12,497 nucleotides of DNA from Desulfovibrio sp. (GTDB lineage Bacteria; Desulfobacterota; Desulfovibrionia; Desulfovibrionales; Desulfovibrionaceae), in contig JAIWOE010000113.1 in NCBI GenBank assembly GCA_020217165.1, forward strand, positions 1 to 12,497, given 5' to 3'. This document shows, piece by piece, positions 6,454 to 12,497 of this stretch. Every line of letters begins with the position of its first letter. Positions within the stretch are counted from its first letter, which is position 1. The position numbers and the translations under genes were made by a program. The notes below the pieces were generated by a model. The model did no database searches and was not told the DNA's origin. It worked only from the letters and a program-made list of their open reading frames with translations.

Positions 6454-8796
6454 TCATGCTTCCTTTGCTGCGGCCAGGGCCTGCAGCAGGGCTGCGGGGG
6501 TGATGGGCGTGGCGGTGCACCGCACCTGCCAGGGGCGAAGGGCATCGGCCACGGCATTGGCGATGGCCGGGGCCGTGGGCACCACCACCGGTTCGCCCAG
6601 GCCTTTGGCGCCGGCGGAGTTGGCGGCATCGTCGGGCAGTTTCAGGGGTAGGGAGACGGTCTGCGTGGCCACGTCCAGCATGGTGGGCAGTTTGTAGTCG
6701 TGCAGGTTACGGTTGCAGAGCTTGCCGGAGGCTGCATCCAGGATGCGGGCCTCGGTCAGGGCAAAGCCGGTACCCATGACCACGCCGCCATGGACCTGAC
6801 AGTCATAGGTCAGTCGATTCATGACCCTTCCGGATTCATGACACGCCAGGAAACGCACCACACGGACTTCCCCAGTCAGCGTGTTCACCTCCACCTCGCA
6901 AAACTGGGCACCAAAGGGACAAATGGCCTTGTTCTTGGGATTGGCGCGCTTGTGGCCCACTCCCATGGCCACGCGCTGCTGGCGGAGGCGGGCCAGATTG
7001 GTCACGGCGATGCGCTTTGGTGATTTCCCTTTTTTTTCCTGGTGGTTGATGACAACTATGGACGCGCCTTCGTAGCGCAGGGCTTCCGCCTTCACCCCCA
7101 GCTCTTCTGCGGCCCAACCCAGGAGTTGGCGTTTGAGCTCCTGCGCTGCCTCGCGCACAGCGGGCGCCTCCGTGGGCACGGTTTTGGAGCCGCCGGATGC
7201 GGTGGCGTACTGGGTGGTGGCTGTGTCTGCATGTTCGATGTGGATGCGGTCCAGGGTGACGCCCAGCTCCTCGGCCGCCACCATGGCCATGATGGTTTTG
7301 GTGCCGCCGCCGATGTCGCTGGCCCCCATGTTGAGGATGATGGAGCCATCCCCCAGCAGCTTGAGCACCACCGTGGCCGGTGGAAATCCGCCGCCCACCA
7401 GCCAGTTGCAGGCCGCCATGCCCACGCCACGCCGGGTGGTGAAGGTGGCCGGCTGTGCCGCGGTGCGCTGGCGGGACTCCTGCCAGCCGAAGGCCGCGGC
7501 CCCTTCCTCCAGACAGGCCTTGAGGCCGGTGGTGGTGTATGCCGGCGAACCATCCCGGGCCTGGGAGACGGTGGGAATGTTCTGCAGACGCAGGGCCACG
7601 GGGTCCATGCCAAGGGCGTCGGCCAGACGGTCCATCATTTGTTCCAGGGCCCAGGCGCCTTGGGGATAGCCGGGAGCGCGGAAGGGGCGTGCGGGCTGGC
7701 TGTGGAGCATGACATCGGTCAGCTCGGTGCGCACATTGGGGCAGCGGTAGAGGTCCTTGGCCAGCCAGTCCACCAGGGCGCTGCCCGCTCCGCCATAGGC
7801 GCCGCCAGAGGCCAGGACGGAAAGCGAGGTGGCCGTGAGGGAGCCATCGCCCTTGGCGGCCAGTTGCATCTCCATGATGGCGGCCGGGCGCAGGCCCATG
7901 GAGAGCATGGTCTGTTCCCGCGAAAGGAAGAGCTTGACCGGACGGCCGGTGCGCCGGGCCAGGATGGCGGCGATGACGGCGTATTTGCTTGTCTGCAGTT
8001 TGGAGCCGAAGCCGCCGCCCACATACCCCCCTCGCACCCGGACCCGGGTGAGGGGCAGCCCCAGCACGGCGGCAAGTTGCTCCTGCACCGGGAACACGCC
8101 CTGGGTGGACTCCCAGACGGTGAGGCCGTCGCCATCCCACATGGCCACGCAGCCGTGGCGCTCCAGGGGAATGTGCAGTTGGGATGCGGTGCGGAAGGAT
8201 CCCGAGAGCACCACCGCGGCCTCGGCCAGTCCCTTGCCCAGATCACCCCGGGCATAGGTCTGTATTGGGCGGGCCAGGTTGCCGCCAGGATGCACGTTGG
8301 GGGCCTTCTCCGTCAGGGCTAGACGTTCGGCCACGGCGGCGGGACGCTCGTCAAACTGCACCTCCAGGGCTCGCACGGCGTCCCAGGCCTGCCAGGGCGT
8401 TTCCGCAGCCACGGCGGCCACTTCCTCTCCTTCAAACCGAAGCTGCGTGTCAAAAAGCGGCGGAGCGTACCCCTCGCCATAGGGCCAAGAGATCTTGGCC
8501 TCTGGGGTCTCGGCCGTGATGATGTCCCGCACCCCGGGCAGGGCCTTGGCCCTGGTCGTCTCCAGCCTGCGCACGATGGCATGGGCGTAGGGGCAGTGCA
8601 GGATGGCCGCATGGAGCATGCCGGGCAGCTGGACATCCGAGGGAAACACGGCCGCGCCACTCACGCGTTCGTAGGCATCCACCCGGGGAATGCGCTGCCC
8701 GATGAGGGTGGTGTGCCCCCAGGGGTGCGGGGCCTCGCCGGGTCGGGCCGGCTGGATCAGGGGGGAGACGGGGTCAAAGTAGCCTGAATCGGCCAT
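6454..8796 (-). CDS. Aldehyde oxidoreductase / xanthine dehydrogenase family molybdopterin-binding subunit (PaoC-like)
   Basis: Large catalytic subunit that binds the molybdenum cofactor and hydroxylates the substrate, most likely an aldehyde to its acid. It has 780 residues. Visible landmarks: the N-terminal a/b hammerhead region (R-V-D-A-Y-E-R-V-S-G-A-A-V-F), G-G-Y-V-G-G-G-F-G-S-K around the cofactor, P-F-R-A-P-G with the conserved Arg, A-S-D-I-G-G-G-T-K-T, A-S-G-G-S-K-T, and near the C-terminus G-L-G-E-P with the presumed catalytic base E735. Start choice: AAGGAA (complement of 8804-8809) is 7 bases before ATG 8796; the frame extends to a GTG at 8820 with no ribosome site. It lies 34 bases after the [2Fe-2S] subunit gene and 3 bases before the FAD subunit gene. 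It has no signal peptide and would need export by hitchhiking. The family is certain; aldehyde over purine substrate is inferred from the PaoABC-like subunit set. Confidence 0.93.
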   Translation of the reverse strand: MADSGYFDPVSPLIQPARPGEAPHPWGHTTLIGQRIPRVDAYERVSGAAVFPSDVQLPGMLHAAILHCPYAHAIVRRLETTRAKALPGVRDIITAETPEAKISWPYGEGYAPPLFDTQLRFEGEEVAAVAAETPWQAWDAVRALEVQFDERPAAVAERLALTEKAPNVHPGGNLARPIQTYARGDLGKGLAEAAVVLSGSFRTASQLHIPLERHGCVAMWDGDGLTVWESTQGVFPVQEQLAAVLGLPLTRVRVRGGYVGGGFGSKLQTSKYAVIAAILARRTGRPVKLFLSREQTMLSMGLRPAAIMEMQLAAKGDGSLTATSLSVLASGGAYGGAGSALVDWLAKDLYRCPNVRTELTDVMLHSQPARPFRAPGYPQGAWALEQMMDRLADALGMDPVALRLQNIPTVSQARDGSPAYTTTGLKACLEEGAAAFGWQESRQRTAAQPATFTTRRGVGMAACNWLVGGGFPPATVVLKLLGDGSIILNMGASDIGGGTKTIMAMVAAEELGVTLDRIHIEHADTATTQYATASGGSKTVPTEAPAVREAAQELKRQLLGWAAEELGVKAEALRYEGASIVVINHQEKKGKSPKRIAVTNLARLRQQRVAMGVGHKRANPKNKAICPFGAQFCEVEVNTLTGEVRVVRFLACHESGRVMNRLTYDCQVHGGVVMGTGFALTEARILDAASGKLCNRNLHDYKLPTMLDVATQTVSLPLKLPDDAANSAGAKGLGEPVVVPTAPAIANAVADALRPWQVRCTATPITPAALLQALAAAKEA

Positions 8797-8830
8797 GCCA
8801 CACTTCCTTGGATCCGACACCTGCCGGGGA

Positions 8831-9484
8831 TCAGGATTTCTTTTTGATGGCGGCCGCAGCCACGGCCGTGAGGATGTGCCGGTACGCGCCGCAGCGGCAG
8901 AGGTTGCCGCTCATGCCCACGCGAATTTCCTCCAGGGTGGGATCTGGCTGGTGCCGCAGCAGGGCTTCGGCGGCCATGATCTGCCCCGGGGTGCAGTAGC
9001 CGCATTGCAGGGCGTCTTCTTCCAGAAACGCCTGCTGCACCGGGCCAAGGGCTTCCCCGTGCATCAGGCCTTCCACAGTTTCAATGGACTTGCCCTGGGC
9101 CTCCAAGGCCAGCATCAGGCAGGCATACCGGGCAACACCGTCCACCAGCACGGTGCAGCTGCCGCATTCCCCGCGTTCGCACCCGGGTTTGGGGCTGGTG
9201 ATGCCCAGGCATTCCCGCAGCACGTGCAGCAGGGTCCAGCGTGGTTCGGCCAGCACGGTATGGTCGTTGCCGTTGACCGTGAGGGTCAGGGGGGTGAGCC
9301 CCTGGATGAGTTGCGGCGGTGCATCATCATGGGCGGCGGTCCGGGTGGCCGTGGCCAGGGTGGCGGCGCCTGTGGCCACGGTGGTGGTCAGGGTGGTGGC
9401 CACGGCGGAGACACTCATGGACTTGAGAAATCCCCGACGGGACATGCCGATACCGGGCGGGGGAGACTTGGCGGATGAAGACAT
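8831..9484 (-). CDS. Aldehyde oxidoreductase [2Fe-2S] subunit with Tat signal (PaoA-like)
   Basis: Small subunit carrying two [2Fe-2S] clusters between the molybdenum site and FAD. From the ATG at 9484 it is 217 residues. Residues 15-21 (S-R-R-G-F-L-K) are a twin-arginine motif followed by an Ala/Thr-rich hydrophobic stretch to about 46, so the folded complex is presumably exported by Tat. The plant-type ferredoxin cluster uses C102, C107, C110 and C122; the C-terminal helical cluster uses C161, C164, C196 and C198 (C-G-Y-C-T-P-G and L-C-R-C-G). Start choice: AGGAG (complement of 9491-9495) is 6 bases before ATG 9484; the frame is open further upstream to 9553 without such a site. It is the first gene of the three-gene operon, preceded by 186 bases that contain two inverted repeats. 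A dedicated XdhC/PaoD-type cofactor chaperone gene is not in the window. Confidence 0.94.
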   Translation of the reverse strand: MSSSAKSPPPGIGMSRRGFLKSMSVSAVATTLTTTVATGAATLATATRTAAHDDAPPQLIQGLTPLTLTVNGNDHTVLAEPRWTLLHVLRECLGITSPKPGCERGECGSCTVLVDGVARYACLMLALEAQGKSIETVEGLMHGEALGPVQQAFLEEDALQCGYCTPGQIMAAEALLRHQPDPTLEEIRVGMSGNLCRCGAYRHILTAVAAAAIKKKS

Positions 9485-9670
9485 GCTACGCTCCTGCAAC
9501 GGCTGGATACGAATCTCGGGCATGATGCCTCGCGGCGTCTGCTGTAAATGCAAATCGATACCGAATCAACAAGTGAATGGGGAATCATGGAGAACTGATT
9601 CCGCCGCATGTCGAGGACATCATGGCGTTGTTTACGCCAAGGGGGGAAAAAAATCCAGCATGGCGGCAGC
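9485..9670. other. Intergenic region upstream of the aldehyde oxidoreductase operon
   Basis: This is the only sizeable gap in the minus-strand cluster, so a promoter for the oxidoreductase operon probably lies here. On the minus strand TTGATT (complement of 9564-9569) is followed after 17 bases by TACAGC (9541-9546), a weak sigma70-type candidate. Two adjacent inverted repeats lie at 9608-9620 and 9623-9639, and a G6-A7 tract (T7 then C6 on the minus strand) at 9641-9653. The T-run could end transcription from the DUF3592 gene, but the nearest stem (GCAGC/GCTGC, spanning the stop codon) is about 12 bases away, so this is not a standard terminator. Confidence 0.45.
9608..9639. repeat. Two adjacent inverted repeats, possible operators
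   Basis: ATGTC-GAG-GACAT (9608-9620) is a perfect 5-base inverted repeat, and TGGCGT-TGTTT-ACGCCA (9623-9639) a perfect 6-base one, only 2 bases apart. They lie about 125 to 155 bases upstream of the [2Fe-2S] subunit start. Size and spacing suit a regulator-binding site or paired operators; I recognise no known consensus. Short repeats of this size can arise by chance. Confidence 0.35.
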
Positions 9671-10798
9671 TCAGGGCTGCGCGGCAAGGCCCAGCTGCTC
9701 CAGGCGTAAGAGCAGCCGTTGCCGGCGCCGGCTCATGTGCCACAACACCCCCAGGGGGATGCCGGTGGCCACCAGCACACCGGCGCTGCCAGCCAAGGCC
9801 GCCAGCCGTATGCGGTCCAGTTCTGCCTGGAGGGGCTCCGCATGGCCGGGCTGCAGCACCGCGCGGGCAGGCATGTGCGGATCGTAGTATACCCGCACCT
9901 CCTGGCCGGGCGGATGGGCCTCGGCAAGGGCGAGGGCCTCTTCCCGATCCGTGGAGGGACCATAGCCATGGCGGATGCGTTGGCCAGAATGCAGGACGCC
10001 GTTCACGGCGTATTCATACAGAATGATTGTCTCCCAGCCCGGCACGGAGGTCTTGCCGGAGGGGATGCGGGTTTCCGCCACCGCGCTTTCCAGCACTCGA
10101 CCCAGGGTGTCGGGCCACGCCTGACTTTCCTCGGCCCGCTGGCGGGTCTGGCTCAGGGACTCGTATTCCTGCATCAGCACCCAGCCGGCCATGGCGCATC
10201 CCAGCAGCACCAGGGCCATGAGCCAGGAGAGCAGTTGCCGGGTGTGACGCCAGCCGGCATCCAGGCGCTGTCGGGTCAGCATTTCTCCCCAGCCGGAGAA
10301 ATTGGGCGCCGCCACGGCAAACACCGGGGACACGCCCGCGGGATCCAGAAAGATGTCCACCGTGGCCTGTTCCGACAGATTCCATACCCGGCGGCTGAAG
10401 CGCATGTGCGCGGCAAAGCGGGGGGAATCCACAGACGCATGGGCCTCTCGCACCAGAAATACCTGCCCGCTGGTGTCCGCGTACCGGGTGTTTTCCAGCT
10501 GGCAGGCCCAGGGGGTGGCCGTGGTGAACCTGGAGGCCGCCTCCCGCTGCCCGGCCAGCAACCGGGCGAACAGGCGGTGCATCCAGAGCAAGAGGGGCAG
10601 CACCAGCAGCGCGACGACCAGCAGCAGGGGGGCTGCCTGCCGGATCTTCCCGTCTTCCCAGAATCCCGCCCCAGCCAGCACCGCCAGGGCCGTCAGGACA
10701 AGATGGGGGAGCACGCGTGTCCAACGCAGCACGGCGAGATTGATACGGAAATCCCGTGGTGGCTGCGCCAGGGGCGGGCGGTGGCCAGGGGCGGGCAT
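9671..10798 (-). CDS. Four-helix membrane protein with DUF3592 domain
   Basis: The 375-residue product is of unknown function. Hydrophobic segments lie at about 29-46, 55-72, 188-208 and 333-350. The loop between the second and third helices (about 80-185) is a soluble domain. The loop between the third and fourth (about 225-328) matches DUF3592: W-P-D-T-L-G-R-V, then I-L-Y-E-Y-A-V-N-G, then G-Q-E-V-R-V-Y-Y-D-P ending in A-V-L-Q-P-G. Such proteins are common, often membrane-bound, and have no assigned role. The C-terminus is an Arg/Leu-rich tail after the last helix. The ATG at 10798 is 11 bases after the stop of the HAD gene, so it is likely cotranscribed with it, though no clear Shine-Dalgarno sequence precedes it. 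A gap of 186 bases separates it from the aldehyde oxidoreductase operon. The domain call is fairly sure, the function open. Confidence 0.8.
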   Translation of the reverse strand: MPAPGHRPPLAQPPRDFRINLAVLRWTRVLPHLVLTALAVLAGAGFWEDGKIRQAAPLLLVVALLVLPLLLWMHRLFARLLAGQREAASRFTTATPWACQLENTRYADTSGQVFLVREAHASVDSPRFAAHMRFSRRVWNLSEQATVDIFLDPAGVSPVFAVAAPNFSGWGEMLTRQRLDAGWRHTRQLLSWLMALVLLGCAMAGWVLMQEYESLSQTRQRAEESQAWPDTLGRVLESAVAETRIPSGKTSVPGWETIILYEYAVNGVLHSGQRIRHGYGPSTDREEALALAEAHPPGQEVRVYYDPHMPARAVLQPGHAEPLQAELDRIRLAALAGSAGVLVATGIPLGVLWHMSRRRQRLLLRLEQLGLAAQP

Positions 10799-10809
10799 GG
10801 GCGCTAGGG

Positions 10810-11289
10810 CTAGCGCCGCAGGGTGGCCTGCAGCCGGGTGGGAACCAGGAGCAGGTCCAGGGCATGGCGAATGTCCGTCACCAGCACATCGGCATGCTGC
10901 ATGGCCTCCATGCTCGCGCCTTCAGGACCGAGCACCAGCACGCCCAGGGCTGCCACTTCCAGGGCCAGGCGGTCATTGAAACCATTGCCAAAGAAGGCCA
11001 CGTCGCGCTGCAGGCCGATGATGGCCGCCCGTTTGGCCTCGTCCTCCCGGGGTTTGCCCGGGCCGGTGTGCACCACCTGTACGTCCACGGGCAGGTCGGC
11101 CACGATGTTGCGCACGGTGCCGTGGGTGTCTGCCGTCAGCACCACCACGTGCAACCGTTCGGCCAGGGCGGTGAGCCGCTCGGCCACGCCGGGCAGCAGC
11201 GCGCCGTCCAGCCCCAGGGTGCCGTTGAAGTCCAGGGCCAGGGAGCGCAGCTTGAAGGCGCCGAAACCGGGAATGGCGATGTCGATCAT
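10810..11289 (-). CDS. HAD-superfamily protein, soluble P-type ATPase-like (COG4087 type)
   Basis: A small cytoplasmic HAD-fold protein of 159 residues, like the phosphorylation domain of P-type ATPases without membrane parts. Motif I is L-D-F-N-G-T-L (nucleophile D20; N22 replaces the second Asp of classic HAD phosphatases). Motif II is T52 in L-T-A-D, motif III is in the G-K-P-R-E-D-E-A-K-R segment (79-87), and motif IV is G-N-G-F-N-D (101-106), as in P-type ATPases. No cap domain is present. The Asn in motif I argues against an ordinary phosphatase; from memory D-F-N-G-T is common in this subgroup, whose role is not established. Start choice: AAGGAG (complement of 11299-11304) lies 9 bases before ATG 11289 and overlaps the stop of the phenylacetate-CoA ligase gene; the TTG at 11298 is less likely. 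It is tightly coupled to the ligase upstream and to the DUF3592 gene downstream. Confidence 0.85.
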   Translation of the reverse strand: MIDIAIPGFGAFKLRSLALDFNGTLGLDGALLPGVAERLTALAERLHVVVLTADTHGTVRNIVADLPVDVQVVHTGPGKPREDEAKRAAIIGLQRDVAFFGNGFNDRLALEVAALGVLVLGPEGASMEAMQHADVLVTDIRHALDLLLVPTRLQATLRR

Positions 11290-11304
11290 GGCGTTCAACT
11301 CCTT
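11290..11304 (-). promoter_or_regulatory. Ribosome binding site overlapping the ligase stop codon
   Basis: On the minus strand TAAGGAG combines the TAA stop of the phenylacetate-CoA ligase (complement of 11303-11305) with the Shine-Dalgarno sequence of the HAD gene, 9 bases before ATG 11289. It decides the HAD start and shows the two genes are read as one unit. Confidence 0.65.
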
Positions 11305-12497
11305 AGATCATCCGCTTGTCCTGCACGCGCCGGGCCTTGCCACCGGCCACGCCGCCGGTATCCGGATACAGATCCCGTTCCACCTGGCGGGCGTCGGCCA
11401 GGCGGATCTGAAAATGCACGCCCAGGGCCGAGGCCATGCGGGCGGAAACCTGGTCCAGCCGGGCTAGGGGGTCCTTCATCTGGTCGCTCAACAACTGTTC
11501 CGTGGCCCCGAGGTACAGGGTGGCGTGGTCCAGGTGGGCTTCCCGGGTGAGCTCAATGCGCCAGGGCGGCGCCGCGCCCAGCATGGCCACCAGCTCCTGC
11601 TCCACCTGGGAGGGGAAGACGTTGACCCCTTTGACGATGAACATGTCGTCGCTGCGACCGCGGATGCGCTCGATGCGCCGCAGGGTGCGGCCGCAGGGGC
11701 AGGGCCCGGGCAGGATGCGCGTGAGATCCCCGGTGCGGAAGCGCAGCATGGGGAAGGCTTCCTTGGTCAGGGTGGTGATGACCAGCTCGCCCAGCTCGCC
11801 TTCGGGCAGGGGCTCGCCGGTAAGGGGATCGATGATCTCGATGAGGAAGTGATCCTCGTTGACGTGCATGCCGCGTTGTTGCAGGCATTCGCCCGCCACG
11901 CCGGGGCCCATGACTTCGGAAATGCCGTAGTTGTCCGTGGCGGTGAGCTTCAGGCGGTCCTGGATTTCCGTGCGCATGGCCTCGCTCCAGGTTTCCGCGC
12001 CAAACAGCCCCCAACGCAGGGAGAGGGCGTTCACATTCACGCCCGAGGCTTCCATGGCATCGGCCAGATGCAGCGCGTAACTGGGGGTGCAGGCCAGGGC
12101 GGTGGTGCGGTAATCCTGGATGATCTGGATTTGCCGCGCCGTGTGCCCGCTGGAGGCCGGGATGACCGAAGCGCCCAGGCGCTGGGCGCCGTCGTGCATG
12201 CCAAAGCCGCCGGTGAACAGGGAATACCCGAAGGCGATCTGCAGGACGTCGTCCCGGGTGAGGCCGGCCATGGTCATGATGCGGGCCACCAGGTCGGCCC
12301 AGCGGGAGAGGTCGTTCTTGGTGTAGCCCACCACCACGGCCTTGCCCGTGGTGCCGGAGGAGGCGTGCAGCCGCACCACCTCGCGCAGGGGCACGGCAAA
12401 CAGGCCGTAAGGGTAGTTGTCCCGCAGATCGGCCTTGGTGGTGAAAGGCAGGGCGGCCAGCTGGGAGAGGTCCAGGAACGCGTCGGGATCGAAGCGG
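11303..12497 (-). CDS. paaK: Phenylacetate-CoA ligase family protein, 5' end outside the window
   Basis: AMP-forming acyl-CoA ligase that activates phenylacetate or a related aryl acid via an adenylate. The window holds 397 codons; the family is about 430 residues, so roughly 35-40 N-terminal residues are missing. Counting from the first full codon, F-T-T-K-A-D-L-R-D-N-Y-P (18-29) and the P-loop S-S-G-T-T-G-K (46-52) are followed by G-A-E-T-W, D-N-Y-G-I-S-E-V, F-R-T-G-D-L, the C-P-C-G-R motif of this family, and G-R-S-D-D-M-F-I-V-K-G-V-N-V-F-P-S-Q of the C-terminal subdomain. The frame is intact to a TAA at 11303-11305. It is the first visible gene of the minus-strand cluster; in anaerobes such ligases often sit beside indolepyruvate:ferredoxin oxidoreductase genes, which could lie just beyond the right edge. 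The family is certain; the exact acid substrate is not. Confidence 0.93.
   Translation of the reverse strand, partial: RFDPDAFLDLSQLAALPFTTKADLRDNYPYGLFAVPLREVVRLHASSGTTGKAVVVGYTKNDLSRWADLVARIMTMAGLTRDDVLQIAFGYSLFTGGFGMHDGAQRLGASVIPASSGHTARQIQIIQDYRTTALACTPSYALHLADAMEASGVNVNALSLRWGLFGAETWSEAMRTEIQDRLKLTATDNYGISEVMGPGVAGECLQQRGMHVNEDHFLIEIIDPLTGEPLPEGELGELVITTLTKEAFPMLRFRTGDLTRILPGPCPCGRTLRRIERIRGRSDDMFIVKGVNVFPSQVEQELVAMLGAAPPWRIELTREAHLDHATLYLGATEQLLSDQMKDPLARLDQVSARMASALGVHFQIRLADARQVERDLYPDTGGVAGGKARRVQDKRMI

Noticed and set aside
6836..8140. Long minus-strand frame of 434 codons in another phase of the same region
   Set aside because: Arg/His/Pro/Gly-rich composition is typical of an out-of-phase reading of GC-rich coding DNA; the in-phase frame has all motifs of the molybdopterin subunit.
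7042..8322. Long open frame of 426 codons on the plus strand inside the molybdopterin subunit gene
   Set aside because: It is antisense to a clearly recognised family protein, is Gly/His-rich with no domain resemblance, and long antisense frames are expected in DNA this GC-rich.
9540..9575. Sigma54 promoter on the minus strand before the [2Fe-2S] subunit
   Set aside because: A GG and a GC dinucleotide are present, but they are 9 rather than 10 bases apart and the rest of the consensus is poor.
9719..10807. Plus-strand frame of 362 codons opposite the DUF3592 gene
   Set aside because: Composition is Gly/Gln/His-rich with no hydrophobic or domain pattern, while the minus strand gives helices and a DUF3592 domain.

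Overview
The window looks like chromosomal DNA from a Gram-negative, probably anaerobic bacterium. A sulfate-reducing deltaproteobacterium of the Desulfovibrio type is my best guess. This is inferred from the gene mix: a phenylacetate-CoA ligase of the anaerobe-associated kind, a soluble P-type ATPase-like HAD protein, a Tat-exported molybdenum aldehyde oxidoreductase, a DUF1848 remnant and a CbiQO metal transporter. No rRNA, tRNA, CRISPR array or transposase was found.

Left part (1 to about 5.4 kb, moderate GC with AT-rich patches). A periplasmic D-Ala-D-Ala carboxypeptidase (DacB/PBP4, + strand) is followed by a clearly decayed DUF1848 gene (+ strand, several frameshifts and an internal deletion). 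Next is a two-gene minus-strand unit: a membrane-anchored coiled-coil protein with a 3D (Asp-Asp-Asp) domain, and a tiny exported two-cysteine protein resembling a PsiF repeat. A divergent intergenic region of about 300 bases then leads to cbiQ-cbiO (+ strand), the transmembrane and ATPase parts of an ECF-type metal transporter. Its ATPase has a His-rich tail, which points to cobalt or nickel.

Right part (about 5.4 kb to the end, strongly GC-rich). All genes lie on the minus strand. In transcription order they are: phenylacetate-CoA ligase (its 5' end is cut by the window edge), the HAD protein, a four-helix membrane protein with a DUF3592 domain, a gap of 186 bases containing two adjacent inverted repeats, and then a three-gene molybdenum hydroxylase operon in the order [2Fe-2S] subunit (Tat signal), molybdopterin subunit, FAD subunit. 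This enzyme resembles E. coli PaoABC, a periplasmic aldehyde oxidoreductase. The last gene of the operon runs 38 bases into the convergent cbiO gene with no terminator visible between them.

Functional reading: the left side is envelope maintenance and metal uptake. The right side could oxidise aldehydes in the periplasm and activate aryl acids to CoA thioesters in the cytoplasm, but a joint pathway is an inference from gene proximity only. I do not see a clearly novel defence or mobile system. The items most worth a second look are the DUF1848 pseudogene, the KVG variant of the KTG box in DacB, the 3D/PsiF-like pair, the inverted repeats before the aldehyde oxidoreductase operon, and the composition boundary with overlapping convergent genes near 5.4 kb.
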